Positions 18,351 to 29,585 are shown, counted from the stretch's first letter. The stretch is DNA of 64,000 bases from an uncultured Proteiniphilum sp. (GCA_927407015.1 CAKMJT010000029.1:124001-188000); one strand, 5' to 3'. Made by a program: numbers and translations. The notes: generated from the letters alone by a model not told the origin.

Positions 18351-19463
18351 ATGAGACAATACACCCCCATCCTCTTCATGGTGATCACACTGGGCCTCGT
18401 GGCCGCGGCGATCTTCTACCTCTCCAGACGGTTCACCCTCTTCTTCCCGACTCCTGGCATGAAAGGGTGGGTCTGGATCTTCTCCCTGGGTCTGGTCTTC
18501 GCCTTCGTGGGATCGATCGGTTTCAGCGAGCTGACCAACCGCTTCGTGGCGGCCTGGTCACTCGCTGGATCGATCCTGCTGGGGGCCTTCATCCTCCTGC
18601 TGCTCTCACTCGCGGTCACCGACCTGCTGCATATGGCCTTCAGACCCTCTCCTGCCCTGAGGGGCTGGCTCACGGTGGGTCTCACCCTGCTGCTCACCGG
18701 CTACGGTGTATGGAACGCCTACCACTTCCGGGTGAAGGAGGTGACTCTCCCCATCAGGGGACTCACCAGGGAGATCAGGGCGGTGCACCTGACCGATATC
18801 CACCTGGGCAACTCGCGCGGCAAGAAAGAGCTGGAGCGGATCGTACGCATCACGAAGGAGCTGGAACCGGAGATCATCCTGAACACCGGCGACCTGTTCG
18901 ACAGCAAGACGCACTTCAACGGCAACGAGGATGTGCGGGATGCTTTTCAAACCATTACCGTGCCGCACTACTTCGTGTTCGGGAACCACGATGAGCAGGT
19001 GGGTCTGCGTCAGGTGTTGCGTCGTGCAGAAGAGAGGGGCGTGACTTTGCTGATGAACGAGGTGGCTCACTACGGCGAACTGCAGATCGCGGGTCTCAAT
19101 AACATGCGGGCCGACAGCCGCTCTTTCGACATTCACGCCGTCAACGACAGCACATCGATTGAAGGGGTGCTGAAAAACATGGAGATCAACCCGGAGCGGC
19201 CGCTGATTGTGCTGCACCACCGCCCCGACGGCATCTCCTACATGGCGGAAGCGGGTACAGACCTGTTGCTCACCGGCCACACCCACGCGGGACAGATGTT
19301 CCCCTTCACCCTCATCGCCAAGTGGATGTTCGGCTACAACTAGGGGCTTTACCAATACGAAGAGATGAAAATCTATGTCTCACAGGGTCTGGGTACCTTT
19401 TTCTCCCCCATCCGTTTCGGCACCCAGAGCGAGATCACCCGGCTTCGGCTATTGCCAGCCTGA
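18351..19463 (+). pseudogene. Calcineurin-like metallophosphoesterase with in-frame TAG near the C-terminus
   Basis: HLTDIHLG, NTGDLFD, VFGNHDE, LTGHTHAGQMFP motifs; ...KWMFGYN*GLYQYEEMKIYVSQGLGTFFSPIRFGTQSEITRLRLLPA* continues in frame after TAG at 19341-19343. Confidence 0.8.
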
Positions 19464-19663
19464 TTTTCCCTATCTCTCCTTTACATCAATTCGGGTTTTA
19501 CGGGTTGCGGAGTCGGGCTTACCTCATGCATCCAACCCCTTTGAATGAATTTCAGTTGCTTCCCTGCAGGTGTGATAGTAAACCAAATTTTTTCTTTCAG
19601 CTGTGCTATGTATCAGCAACCCTACGTTGCTTGTGAAGAGCGGTAAAAAGAGGCGTTGTCTGA

Positions 19664-21961
19664 TCAGAACGGATACCCTATCGCGAAGTGGAAGGCGAAG
19701 TCGCGCCCGAAATCGGGCTTGAAGAGCGACCAGCGCGCTCCCTCAGGCAGCGCAGGGTTATGTGCTTTCATACCGCCATCAACGCGGATAAGCAGGAAGT
19801 TGAGGTCGAACCGGATGCCCAGCCCGTAAGAGACGCCCAGCTCCTTGTAGAAGTTCTTCAGCGCGAACAGGCCACCCGGCTGCTCCACATACTCCTTCAC
19901 GGTCCATATATTGCCCGCATCGACGAAGCCGGCCAGCTCGATCAGTTTCGTCAGCTTGCGACGATACTCAACGCTGAAGTCGATCTTGATATCACCCACC
20001 TTGCGACCGAAATCATGTCCCGTGGAGTCACGGTTATAGGTCCCGGGCCCCAGGGTGCGAGTGCTCCAGCCCCTCACGCTGTTGGCACCGCCGCCGAAGT
20101 AGCGTTTCTCGAATGGCATGATATTGGAGTTGCCATAGGGCCAGGCCACGCCGACAGCCAGCCGGGCGGCGAGGGTCTTCTTCTCGTCGAACGAGTAGAG
20201 CGGGGAGATCTCGAAATCACCCTTCACATATTCGGCATAGGGTATCTTGAAAAACTCGTTGACACCCTCTTCGTTCTGCTCACCTCCTCCAAGGCCGGTG
20301 ACGATGCGGGGCAGCCAGCCGGCTACCTCGATGCCGGAACGGAAACGCAGCGGCACACGGGGCATGCTGCTCCGGGAGATACGGTTGTAGTTGGTATAGG
20401 TGGCGTTGTAGGCAGTGCGTACGATCAGCTGCTCATCGTAGCTGTAACGCAGGATGGGGTTGGCCTCCTCACTCAGGTAGAGGTCCTTGAAGCGTTGTGA
20501 CGACCAGGGCATCCTCACATAGGTGATACCCACCGGCTCCAGCACATGCAGTAGCTTCCACTCCATGGAGGACCACTGGAAACGGGTGGAGAGGTTGAAG
20601 AACTGACGGAAGTACTCCGGCCTTTTCTGGAAGTTTGCCCCTACGGAGAACTCGGTGGAGGCGGAGGGCTGGTCCTGCAGCTGCTTGATCACCCAGGGCA
20701 GCAACAGCTGCGGGATGGAGAGGAACACCTCTGCACCGTACTCATAGTAGCTGTTGTCGAGCAGGTCGAGGCTGTCGGTCGCCCGGATAAACTCATAGGC
20801 GGCGTTGAACCGCACGCGGAACGTCTCTCCTCCCTTCAGAAAGTTACGGTGCTCATAGGTGATGTTGCTGGCTACCCCCAGGTCGCCCGCCGAGTTGGTG
20901 CCATCCACACCGAACTGCATGTAGTGTAGATTACCGGGGAAGAGTGTGATGCGTGAATCGATGTAGCTGGAGTCGTTTCTCTCTGCCTGCGTCAGGTTGA
21001 TGGCTGTCTGGTTCACGGGTCCCATCCCGTTGAGCGAGGAGTAGGTTCTCTCCACGATCCTGTCGGAGTAGAGCCTCCCGGGACGGATGAACGTATTGTA
21101 GTAGACCGCCTTGGGCAACAGAAACCGGTTTCTTTCGGAGACGATGTGCAGTCCCCGGTAGTTCACCGTATCGAGCAGGTGATGTCTGGAGGAGTCCTGC
21201 AGCAGGGCGGCATTCACACCGTTAATCACGGTTACCTCTCCGATGGTATATTGCTTGTGCAGGGTGGTGTCGCTGGGGTTGTTCATGGCAAGGGTGACAT
21301 CCACCTGATGGTTCCCCACGGTGGTGTCGACCAGGAAATAAAAGTTGTCTCTCTGAAAATTGTAGTAGCCCCTGTTACGCAGGATGGTGGTCATCCGCTC
21401 CCTTCCCAGATCCAGCATGGAGAGATCGAAGATATCACCTTCCTTCATGATCTCCAGCCGGCGGGCCTCACTCAGCAGGTTGTGGATGGTGGTGTCGGCG
21501 CTGCGGATGGTATCGCGGAAAAGCCGGATACGGTAAGGGTCATGTCCCGTGATATCGTAGGTGACATCCGCCTTTTTCTCTTTTTTCACCACGGCGGTAT
21601 CTACCTCGGCATTGAGGTAACCCTTGTTGTTGAGGTGCATCCGTATCTGTTCGGCAGAGATGACGGTCAGCTGTTCGTTGTAGAGCACGGGCGGTTCACC
21701 GTAGCGGAGCAGCTGCCTGTTGAGCCAGGTGGAGTCGTTGTCGGGGAGGTTGTACATATGCAACTTGAACTTACCCAGGAGAGGAATCGACGAGTTGGGT
21801 TTCTGACGGAGATAAGGCTTCAGCTCGGATGCGCCGAGCCCTTTCACATCAGAATCGATGTTTGTCTTGTTGAGGAGATAACTCCCTTCGGGCACCTTCT
21901 TCGTCACGTCGCAGGCAATGAATACAAGCAAAGACAGTAAACAGAATATTGTTTTCTTCAT
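19664..21961 (-). CDS. BamA/TamA family outer membrane protein (Omp85)
   Basis: Lipobox N-terminus, POTRA-like repeats, C-terminal Omp85 barrel (KRYFGGGANSVRGWSTRTLGPGTY; C-terminal FAIGYPF). Confidence 0.9.
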   Translation of the reverse strand: MKKTIFCLLSLLVFIACDVTKKVPEGSYLLNKTNIDSDVKGLGASELKPYLRQKPNSSIPLLGKFKLHMYNLPDNDSTWLNRQLLRYGEPPVLYNEQLTVISAEQIRMHLNNKGYLNAEVDTAVVKKEKKADVTYDITGHDPYRIRLFRDTIRSADTTIHNLLSEARRLEIMKEGDIFDLSMLDLGRERMTTILRNRGYYNFQRDNFYFLVDTTVGNHQVDVTLAMNNPSDTTLHKQYTIGEVTVINGVNAALLQDSSRHHLLDTVNYRGLHIVSERNRFLLPKAVYYNTFIRPGRLYSDRIVERTYSSLNGMGPVNQTAINLTQAERNDSSYIDSRITLFPGNLHYMQFGVDGTNSAGDLGVASNITYEHRNFLKGGETFRVRFNAAYEFIRATDSLDLLDNSYYEYGAEVFLSIPQLLLPWVIKQLQDQPSASTEFSVGANFQKRPEYFRQFFNLSTRFQWSSMEWKLLHVLEPVGITYVRMPWSSQRFKDLYLSEEANPILRYSYDEQLIVRTAYNATYTNYNRISRSSMPRVPLRFRSGIEVAGWLPRIVTGLGGGEQNEEGVNEFFKIPYAEYVKGDFEISPLYSFDEKKTLAARLAVGVAWPYGNSNIMPFEKRYFGGGANSVRGWSTRTLGPGTYNRDSTGHDFGRKVGDIKIDFSVEYRRKLTKLIELAGFVDAGNIWTVKEYVEQPGGLFALKNFYKELGVSYGLGIRFDLNFLLIRVDGGMKAHNPALPEGARWSLFKPDFGRDFAFHFAIGYPF

Positions 21962-21970
21962 ACGACTGTT

Positions 21971-24900
21971 CTATTCGTTATCCTCTTTTTTTCTGATGAA
22001 GCTGAAATCGAAAAGGTCTCTGAAGCTCCTGGCTTCCCTGGTGACCACCACACCGATGCCCTGCGTGGTGGGCGTGCGGCGGTAGAAGCGCTCGTTGGCA
22101 CGATTGAACGCCCTGATCATAAACCAGTTGTTGATATCATACTCCAACTCAAACTCACCCATGAAAGCCTGCTGACTGGCCAGCATGCTCTTGTCACCAT
22201 AGCTCAGGTTGGTGGTGATGCGCAGACGGTCGTTCAGCAGACGCGTGGAGACATCCACGCCCATGCGCACGTTATCAAGTGAGCCGTCCACCGACTCGAG
22301 GTTGGTGCTGATGGACCAGTTATCGCTCAGCGCACTGGCAAAGAGGGCATCCAGGCCCCGCGAGAGGGTGTTGGCAGCGAACCGGCTGAACACGGAGGAT
22401 CCGAAGTTGAGGTCGGGAGAGCCTTCCGAAGGGATGAAGCTGCCGGTGGTAGCCAGGTAGGCGAACTGCAGTATCTTGTTCTCCTCAGTGTTGATGAAGC
22501 TGTTGACCCGCTGCTGGATGTCGTTGGAGCTCTCCGGCAGCTCGATGTCGTACTGCAGGTCCATCGACTCGAGGTCTCCCCTGATCTGCAGCAGCGCGTT
22601 CACCGGCACACGTGTGTTGGCCAGCTCCGTGGTGAAGGTGGGGCTGAGTGCTGCCAGGTCGGCCCGCACGGGAAGGTAGGCGATGATATTGAACTGAGTG
22701 TTCAGCGGATCGCCCTCCATGGTGAGGGTGCTCCCCTCGCGGATGTTAAAGTCGATGGTGCGGAGGCTCTGCAGGTTGTAATGGAATTTACCCTCGTTGA
22801 TGACATAATCGCCATAGACACGTACAAGAGGTGTAGACTTGGAGTTATAGTTGATATTCAGCTCTCCCTCTCCGTTCACCTCCAGCGCGTTGCCGGTGGT
22901 GGGATCCAGGATTACCCCCGCCGTAAGCAGCGGATTCAGATTCACCGTAGCCCTCATTACGATGGGAATGCCGGTCGTGGTACGGACCTGCGGCTTCTTC
23001 ACCGTTTCCCTGTCCCTGCGCAGAAAAGCCATGGAGTCGGCCCTCTCGGGTGTGTTGATATAGACCACACCGCTATACTCGGTAGCCCTGGCTGTTTGCG
23101 GAAGCACCACCGTCACTGCCGACTTGCTGGAGCTGGTGAGCGACCCGTCGCCATAGATACCGGAGGGAGAGCCGAGGATATTGAGCTGTCCCGACAGCTT
23201 CAGGTTGCCGTAGACCATCATATCGGTGCGGTCCTGGTTGTTGAGTAGCATGAAGTCGTTCAGCCGGATGTCAGCATTATAGACCATCCGCCCGTAGTTG
23301 GAGTGCGAGAGAGTGACGTTGAGCGTGGCCGTGTGGTTGTTCTGGTCGCGTATCACCAGGTCCTGAAGACCCACGTTGTCGCGGTTGACCTGTATCGTGT
23401 CTGTGACATAATAGGTAACGTTGGTGTAGGCCACCTTCATCACCCCCTCATCAATCCCGATCCATCCCTCCGTCACCGGCTCGGAGAGCTTGCCGGAGAT
23501 ATGGACATTGGAGTTGAGGCGTCCCGACAGCTGACTGAAGATGCTTGTCGTCAGGGGCTGGATGGCAATGAGATCGAAATCCTCCACCCGGAAATCCACA
23601 TTCATGGGAAGAGGGCTGCTATCACCGGTGGGGATATAGCCCGTGATCTCCAGGTTGTTCTTTCCCTCATCGATGAGGTAGGCCTTCAGGTCGAGCCCGG
23701 AGTAGAGGTTATCCCAGTTGCCCTCTATCGTCAGGGTGCCGATGGTGTCGTTGTAGACCGTGATGTTCTCGATGCGGAGATCTTCGGTGCGGATCAGCGG
23801 GTTGTCGAGTGCCTGGCGCACGTAGATGTCACCGTTGATGGAGCCGGCAAAATGGGAGACGTTGAATGCCGCGAGGATATTGGCCAGCTCTGTATTGTTG
23901 AAGTAGATCCTGATATTGTCGGCCTCACTTTTTGATGCCACACCGTCGATTCCCAGCAGCAGCATGTTCTGCTCATGAAGGCCGAAATTGGTGATGGTGA
24001 TACGATCTTTGCGGTAGGCGATGGTGGCATCGTTAAAGGTGACCTGCTTGTCGTTGAAGAGGATGGTGGTGGGGTGAATGCGGATGTCCGATGCGAGCTG
24101 ATTGTCACGGTCACGCAAGAACCCCATGGTCACCATAATCTCGCCGTCGGACCGGGCATTGCTCTGTTCCATGTCGAAGGAGAGACGGTTGATCACTGAA
24201 TCGAGGGAGGCGTTGCTGTGAAGCCGCGCATTGATGTAACCGTTGTTTTGCACGAGATAGCTGTTCACATGCAGGCCGATGCCTGCAGAGCGGTTGCCCG
24301 TCAGGTCCACACTGGTCTCGCGAATGTCGTTGTTGCCGAACATCACGCGTGGGATATGCGCGTTGATGAGCAACTGATCGTCGCTCCTCATCTTCACGCT
24401 GCCGCTGATGGTGGCAGGTTCCACGTTGTAGAACGGCAGGCCGAAGACGTAAGAGATATCCTCCGTATTCTTCAGCAGGATATTGAACTGGAAGTCGTTG
24501 ATGCTTTCACCCTGCTGTTCTGCAGGTGGTGTCATCACGGAGGGGAGGTGCGGATGGAGGGCCCGCATCAGCTCCCTGCCGATGGTGGAGAAGTAGTAGT
24601 CGCCCGTGAGCTCTGCCTCGAGGAAGGAGGACATGATCTGCAGCTTCTTGCCTTCGCCCGTGTCGGGCAGCGCCTGCAGGTAGATGGGGCCGGGGTTATA
24701 GATGAAGCTGCTGTCGCTGATGGAAGTGTTGTCAATCACCAGCGTACCGGCCATATCATCGAGGGTATTCCCTGCCATCTCGCCATCGAGGGTCAGGCTC
24801 ACCCAGGGATCTTTCCAGTTCTCCATCAGGATGAAAGGACGCAGGTCCAGCCGATCGACGGTCCCCTCCACATCGAAGCGCATGCCCGCTCCGAAGGTGA

Positions 24901-26404
24901 TATCGCCCGTGAGATCGAGTACGTTGCGATCGGTGTGGCTGGTGATGTTCGCCACCACGTTTTTGCCGCTGTAAGTGCCGTTGAAGAGGAGGTCGTTGTA
25001 CTGAAAACCCTGATACCAGGCCGATTCGATGCTGCCGTCGGCAGTGACCGTCACTGTTTTGTTCTGCAGCGTTACCTTCGTCACGGCACGCAGCGTGGCG
25101 TCGCCCAGGCCGGTCTCCTCCCCGAGGATATTGGCCAGTTGTATATCAATGGCTCTCACCGGCCCTTCGAACACCATATGTCTGAATTTACCGGTGATAT
25201 GCCCTGTGCCGTCAATGGCCACATCGCCCTGCTCCGTCTGCACCATACAGTCGTAATGGAAGTTGTCAAGACGGCCCCTGGCCTGCAGCTGCAGATCGAG
25301 ATGGCCCAGGGCCAGCAGCTGTTCTGGCGAGGCATAGCCGCGTGCTCCCACACGGATAAACGCCTCGAGGTCCTCCTGCGACACGGAGAAATGCTGCAGG
25401 TCGACGGTCAGCTCGCTGTTGTCGAAATGGCTGTAGTCGGAGATGGTGCCCGAGGCATCGATTCGCGTGTCGGTACCATATTGCAGTCTCAGGTTGTGAA
25501 GGATGGCCTGCGGCAGCTCCCCCTCGGCATCCACCTCGAAGGAGAGCGGCTTGTTCAGATGTGCGAACCGGTCGGTGAAGAGGGCCACATCTCCCGGGTC
25601 GGTGAACTCACTCGCCGCCCTGACGGCAAACGCCTTCGTTTTCCGGTCGTAACGGGCATCGGTGACAATGATATCGGTATGGTTCAAAAGGATTTCCAAC
25701 CGGTCACTGCTGATCAGCGGCCCCTTGCCGAGCATCTCCGTCTTCAGGTTGTGCAGCGTGATGCCGGCATTGTGCTCTTGAAAGCTCAGCAGCTCCACCC
25801 GTGCCTTCAAATCCTCTATACTCAGGAAGTCGGCCTTTCCCCTGAAATTGAACTGATGCAGATCGAGGTGGGCGGCGTTAAACTGTCCTGGTGTTTCGGC
25901 AACGGAGCGGACATCGTAGCGGAGAGTCCCGTTCTTCAGCACCACATCGTCGGCAGTGATACGCCAGGGCTTCTTCACCTTGACGACCGTGGTATCTTTC
26001 TCTTTGGCAAAAGCATCGATGATAAACTGGAAATTAAAAGGCTCTTCGGGTGATGCCCGGTGCACATTGGCCACAAAGTTCTCCAGGCCCGCTTTACGGA
26101 CGGTCACGCTGTTTTTAAGCAGGTCAAGCGGTAGTATGCGGGCGGTGAGCCGCTCCACGTAGAGCAACGTGTCCTGTTGCCGGTCTTCCACATAGAGTCC
26201 GTTAAGCTCCACGGTGTTGAAGAGGCGGATACGGATGCCGTCGAGAGATATATTGCTGCCGATGACAGGCTTCAGTTTCTCCATGGCAACGCCGGCAGCC
26301 TTTTTTTGCAGAGCAGGTATGCTGAGGGTGATGAATAGTATGATATTGAGCAATATGATACTAACAATGACAATGGCAATGATGCGGACAATTTTTTTTA
26401 CCAA
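21971..26404 (-). CDS. tamB: TamB-like translocation/assembly module protein (DUF490/AsmA-like)
   Basis: 1477 aa, single N-terminal TM, C-terminal TamB signature (LQIRGDLESMDLQYDIELPES...DISTRLLNDRLRITTNLSYGD), adjacent to the Omp85 gene. Confidence 0.88.
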   Translation of the reverse strand: MVKKIVRIIAIVIVSIILLNIILFITLSIPALQKKAAGVAMEKLKPVIGSNISLDGIRIRLFNTVELNGLYVEDRQQDTLLYVERLTARILPLDLLKNSVTVRKAGLENFVANVHRASPEEPFNFQFIIDAFAKEKDTTVVKVKKPWRITADDVVLKNGTLRYDVRSVAETPGQFNAAHLDLHQFNFRGKADFLSIEDLKARVELLSFQEHNAGITLHNLKTEMLGKGPLISSDRLEILLNHTDIIVTDARYDRKTKAFAVRAASEFTDPGDVALFTDRFAHLNKPLSFEVDAEGELPQAILHNLRLQYGTDTRIDASGTISDYSHFDNSELTVDLQHFSVSQEDLEAFIRVGARGYASPEQLLALGHLDLQLQARGRLDNFHYDCMVQTEQGDVAIDGTGHITGKFRHMVFEGPVRAIDIQLANILGEETGLGDATLRAVTKVTLQNKTVTVTADGSIESAWYQGFQYNDLLFNGTYSGKNVVANITSHTDRNVLDLTGDITFGAGMRFDVEGTVDRLDLRPFILMENWKDPWVSLTLDGEMAGNTLDDMAGTLVIDNTSISDSSFIYNPGPIYLQALPDTGEGKKLQIMSSFLEAELTGDYYFSTIGRELMRALHPHLPSVMTPPAEQQGESINDFQFNILLKNTEDISYVFGLPFYNVEPATISGSVKMRSDDQLLINAHIPRVMFGNNDIRETSVDLTGNRSAGIGLHVNSYLVQNNGYINARLHSNASLDSVINRLSFDMEQSNARSDGEIMVTMGFLRDRDNQLASDIRIHPTTILFNDKQVTFNDATIAYRKDRITITNFGLHEQNMLLLGIDGVASKSEADNIRIYFNNTELANILAAFNVSHFAGSINGDIYVRQALDNPLIRTEDLRIENITVYNDTIGTLTIEGNWDNLYSGLDLKAYLIDEGKNNLEITGYIPTGDSSPLPMNVDFRVEDFDLIAIQPLTTSIFSQLSGRLNSNVHISGKLSEPVTEGWIGIDEGVMKVAYTNVTYYVTDTIQVNRDNVGLQDLVIRDQNNHTATLNVTLSHSNYGRMVYNADIRLNDFMLLNNQDRTDMMVYGNLKLSGQLNILGSPSGIYGDGSLTSSSKSAVTVVLPQTARATEYSGVVYINTPERADSMAFLRRDRETVKKPQVRTTTGIPIVMRATVNLNPLLTAGVILDPTTGNALEVNGEGELNINYNSKSTPLVRVYGDYVINEGKFHYNLQSLRTIDFNIREGSTLTMEGDPLNTQFNIIAYLPVRADLAALSPTFTTELANTRVPVNALLQIRGDLESMDLQYDIELPESSNDIQQRVNSFINTEENKILQFAYLATTGSFIPSEGSPDLNFGSSVFSRFAANTLSRGLDALFASALSDNWSISTNLESVDGSLDNVRMGVDVSTRLLNDRLRITTNLSYGDKSMLASQQAFMGEFELEYDINNWFMIRAFNRANERFYRRTPTTQGIGVVVTREARSFRDLFDFSFIRKKEDNE

Positions 26405-26514
26405 CTCAATCTATGCGAATGGGTGAATGACCATGACTGTTTAAACGATGCAATATTACAAAAAAAATGACTAAGAAGGCTTGGTTCAGCGCTCTTTTTA
26501 ACCAAAATATAAGG

Positions 26515-27747
26515 TTATTTGGACTTTATCCACAATAGGGAACTGTCGCCGTAGCTCAGGAAACGGAAGTTGTTGTCCAGCGCGTAGTCGTAGACCTTCC
26601 GCCAGTCGTCACCCACAAAGGCGGAGATGAGCAGCAGCAGCGTGCTCTGCGGCTGGTGGAAATTGGTGAGGATCGCATCGGGATAATGAAAATGGTAACC
26701 CGGCACGATGATGATCTGGGTGGCGGCGGTGAGCCGCTCCTCCCCTGTCTTCTCCAGGTAGGCGAGGATATGCTGCAGCGCCTGCTGCGGTGTGATCTCC
26801 TCCGCCTCTTCGTAGGGCTCCCACTGCCGCACGGTGAGTTCATGCGGTGCGGCAGAGGGGTTATGATGGAGCTTCCTGCCGATATAGTAGAGGCTCTCCA
26901 CGGTACGCAGGGAGGTGGTTCCCACTACGATCAGCCTGCCGTTGTGGGCGAGCAGCGCCGCGATGGTCTCTTTTGGTACGGAGATAAACTCGGTATGCAT
27001 CTCGTGGCCGGCGATGGTCTCCGACTTCACGGGCCTGAAGGTGCCCGCACCCACGTGCAGTGTCACCTCAGCGGTGCGGATCCCTCTCTGCCGGAGGCTC
27101 TCCATCACCGCGGGTGTGAAGTGGAACCCCGCCGTGGGAGCTGCCACGGAGCCTTCAATACGGGAATATACTGTCTGGTAGGTCTCATCATCCTTCACCT
27201 CTGAGGGGCGGTTGAGGTAGGGAGGGATGGGCAGCTCACCCGCTATCTCCAGCAGCTCGGAGAAGGTGAACCGATCATCATCCCACGAGAAGTGCACCAC
27301 CACCTCGTCATTGTGTCTCGCCGTTTTCCGGGCTGTCAGCCGCACCAACCCCTCCTTCACCGGTATCTCCATCTGCAGCGCCTCCTCTTTCCACCGCCTG
27401 GCATTCCCTATCATACAGTGCCAGGTGCAGGCTTCACGTTGCTGAAAGCTGATGAGGTAGTCGGCAGGATCACAGGGGGAGAGGCAGAAGATCTCTATCT
27501 GTGCGCCCGTCTCCTTGTGGAACAGCAGGCGGGCATGGATCACCCTGGTATTGTTGAAAAGGAGCAGGCTCTCGCGGGGCAGCAACTCCGGCAACTCGCC
27601 GAAGCGGGTAGCGCTGATCTCTCCGCCGTCGTACAGTAGCAGCCTGGAGGCATCTCTCTGCGGGAGGGGGTATTTGGCAATTTTTTCATCGGGAAGGATA
27701 TAGTTGTAACGGGAAATTTGCAGTTGTCGGATATTGTCCTTTTTCAT
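26515..27747 (-). CDS. queA: S-adenosylmethionine:tRNA ribosyltransferase-isomerase
   Basis: YILPDEKIAKYPLPQRDASRLL, NNTRVIHARL, PTAGFHFTPAV, HVGAGTFRPVK, NFHQPQSTLLLLISAFVG. Confidence 0.95.
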   Translation of the reverse strand: MKKDNIRQLQISRYNYILPDEKIAKYPLPQRDASRLLLYDGGEISATRFGELPELLPRESLLLFNNTRVIHARLLFHKETGAQIEIFCLSPCDPADYLISFQQREACTWHCMIGNARRWKEEALQMEIPVKEGLVRLTARKTARHNDEVVVHFSWDDDRFTFSELLEIAGELPIPPYLNRPSEVKDDETYQTVYSRIEGSVAAPTAGFHFTPAVMESLRQRGIRTAEVTLHVGAGTFRPVKSETIAGHEMHTEFISVPKETIAALLAHNGRLIVVGTTSLRTVESLYYIGRKLHHNPSAAPHELTVRQWEPYEEAEEITPQQALQHILAYLEKTGEERLTAATQIIIVPGYHFHYPDAILTNFHQPQSTLLLLISAFVGDDWRKVYDYALDNNFRFLSYGDSSLLWIKSK

Positions 27748-27893
27748 TTTTTGGCTATCGAAAAGACTATTTTCGTAATTATTAATGCATTTATTCCGCA
27801 AAATTAATCAACTTTGCAACACGTAACAAAACTAAAAGACCAAAACAGGCGTTTCCATGGAAAATCGACCTCGGAGGAAAGTGTATCCACAGC

Positions 27894-28973
27894 ATGAACA
27901 AATTGACAACAGGCGACAGAGTACGGTTCCTCAACACCACAGGTGGAGGGATTGTGAAAGGCTTTCTCAGCAAACAACTGGTGATTGTGGAGGATGAGCA
28001 CGGTTTCGATGTACCCGTCCTTATCACCGAATGTGTGGTGGTTGAATCTACCGGCAACGAGAAGATGGGACAGCTGCCTGAAAGAAAAGGGACACCGGCT
28101 GAGGAAAGGGCCTTGCCCGACAAGCCCGTGGTGATGGCCGAGACAGTGGAAGCAGCAGCAGTTCCCGAGGAGACACCCGGGGGAGAATCGATCACAGCCT
28201 GTCTGGCCTACCTGCCCACGGATGTGAAGAGCCTCTCCTCCTCATCGTATGAGTGTTATTTCGTGAACGACAGCAATTACTGGCTCTTCTTCAATTACAT
28301 GAGCCGCGAGAACAACTCCTGGCGTAGCCGTTACAGTGGCATGGTGGAGCCCAACACCAAGATATTCATCGAGGAGTTCGATAAGACGGCACTCAATGAC
28401 CTGGAGAAGGTGTGCGTGCAGTTCATCGCCTTCAAGCAGAACAAGCCCTTCGGGTTCAAGAATCCCTGCTCCGTGGAGCTGCGTATCGACACGGTAAAAT
28501 TTTACAAGCTGCACAGTTTCCGGGAGAACGATTACTTTGATGAGGATGCGCTGATCTTTTATGTCATGCAGCACGATCTACCCGAGAGAGAGCTGCTGGT
28601 CTCCGCCGGTGACCTGGAGCGTGCCATGAAGGAGAAGAAGTCCGGGGAAAAACGTCCCCGCATACAGCGCATCGAGAAGAAAGAAAAGGACCCGCTGATG
28701 GAAGTGGATCTGCATATCAGCGAGCTGCTCGACACCACGGCAGGCATGAGCAATGCCGATGTGCTGGCGTACCAGTTGAGCAGGTTCAATGAGGTGATGG
28801 CCGCCCATCTGCAGCACAAGAACCAAAAAATCGTGTTTATCCACGGTAAGGGCGATGGCGTGCTCAAGAATGCCATCCTGAAAGAGCTGAAAAACAGGTA
28901 TCCCCAGTGTTATTACCAGGATGCATCATTCCAGGAATATGGCTACGGGGCTACGATGGTAACAATCAAGTAA
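27894..28973 (+). CDS. DUF2027 domain-containing protein with C-terminal Smr domain
   Basis: GDRVRFLNTTGGGIVKGFLSKQLVIVEDEHGFDVPV; C-terminal DLHISELLD...IVFIHGKGDGVLKNAILKELKNRYP. Confidence 0.9.
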   Translation: MNKLTTGDRVRFLNTTGGGIVKGFLSKQLVIVEDEHGFDVPVLITECVVVESTGNEKMGQLPERKGTPAEERALPDKPVVMAETVEAAAVPEETPGGESITACLAYLPTDVKSLSSSSYECYFVNDSNYWLFFNYMSRENNSWRSRYSGMVEPNTKIFIEEFDKTALNDLEKVCVQFIAFKQNKPFGFKNPCSVELRIDTVKFYKLHSFRENDYFDEDALIFYVMQHDLPERELLVSAGDLERAMKEKKSGEKRPRIQRIEKKEKDPLMEVDLHISELLDTTAGMSNADVLAYQLSRFNEVMAAHLQHKNQKIVFIHGKGDGVLKNAILKELKNRYPQCYYQDASFQEYGYGATMVTIK

Positions 28974-28986
28974 CAAATTGAACAGA

Positions 28987-29577
28987 ATGAAAAGAATTAC
29001 CCTGATACTCAGTGCAGCGATCCTACTGACCAGCTGCAATATTATGAACCAGATCGGTGGCGCTATCCAGCTGTCACAGAGTGAATACCGCTACAAATCG
29101 CTGGATAACATCATGCTGGCGGGCATCAACCTGGGGAATGCCTCCAGCATCTCCCTCTCCAACCTGGCCTCCATCGCCACGATGCTTTCCGGCGGGTCCA
29201 TGGTGCAGAGCATCCCTTTCAGCATGACGCTCAACATGGATGTCACCAACCCCAACAGCACCGCTGCCTTCCTCGATGCGCTGGATTATGCCATCCAGAT
29301 CAATGAGATGGAGTTTGCCGAAGGGAAAATGAATATCCCCATCCGCATAGAGCCGGGAGAGACAAAGGTGGTGAGCGTCCCCGTGAGCACGGACCTGAAA
29401 AGCCTTATGAACCGATACTCGCAGGAGCGTGTGACCAACGAGATGAGTAGTTTCCTGGGAATCACACCCAAAGAGACATCAGTGACGGTAAAGCTATGGC
29501 CCAAGTTAATGGTTGGTGAGACACTGATTAAAGTGCCGGCACCGATACCCGTTGTCTTCAACTTCGGGGGCAAATAA
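28987..29577 (+). CDS. LEA type 2-like lipoprotein
   Basis: Lipobox LLTSCN, LEA_2-like beta pattern with VTNPNSTAAFLDALDYAIQIN...IPIRIEPGETKVVSVPV. Confidence 0.6.
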   Translation: MKRITLILSAAILLTSCNIMNQIGGAIQLSQSEYRYKSLDNIMLAGINLGNASSISLSNLASIATMLSGGSMVQSIPFSMTLNMDVTNPNSTAAFLDALDYAIQINEMEFAEGKMNIPIRIEPGETKVVSVPVSTDLKSLMNRYSQERVTNEMSSFLGITPKETSVTVKLWPKLMVGETLIKVPAPIPVVFNFGGK

Positions 29578-29585
29578 GGCGGCTT

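Noticed and set aside
18606-19355. 249-aa minus-strand ORF opposite the metallophosphoesterase
   Set aside because: Antisense shadow; the phosphoesterase motifs on the plus strand are unambiguous.
24218-26053. 611-aa plus-strand ORF antisense to tamB
   Set aside because: Shadow ORF: tamB on the minus strand has clear family features and continuous coding signal; the antisense product is His/Val/Gln-rich with no recognisable domain.
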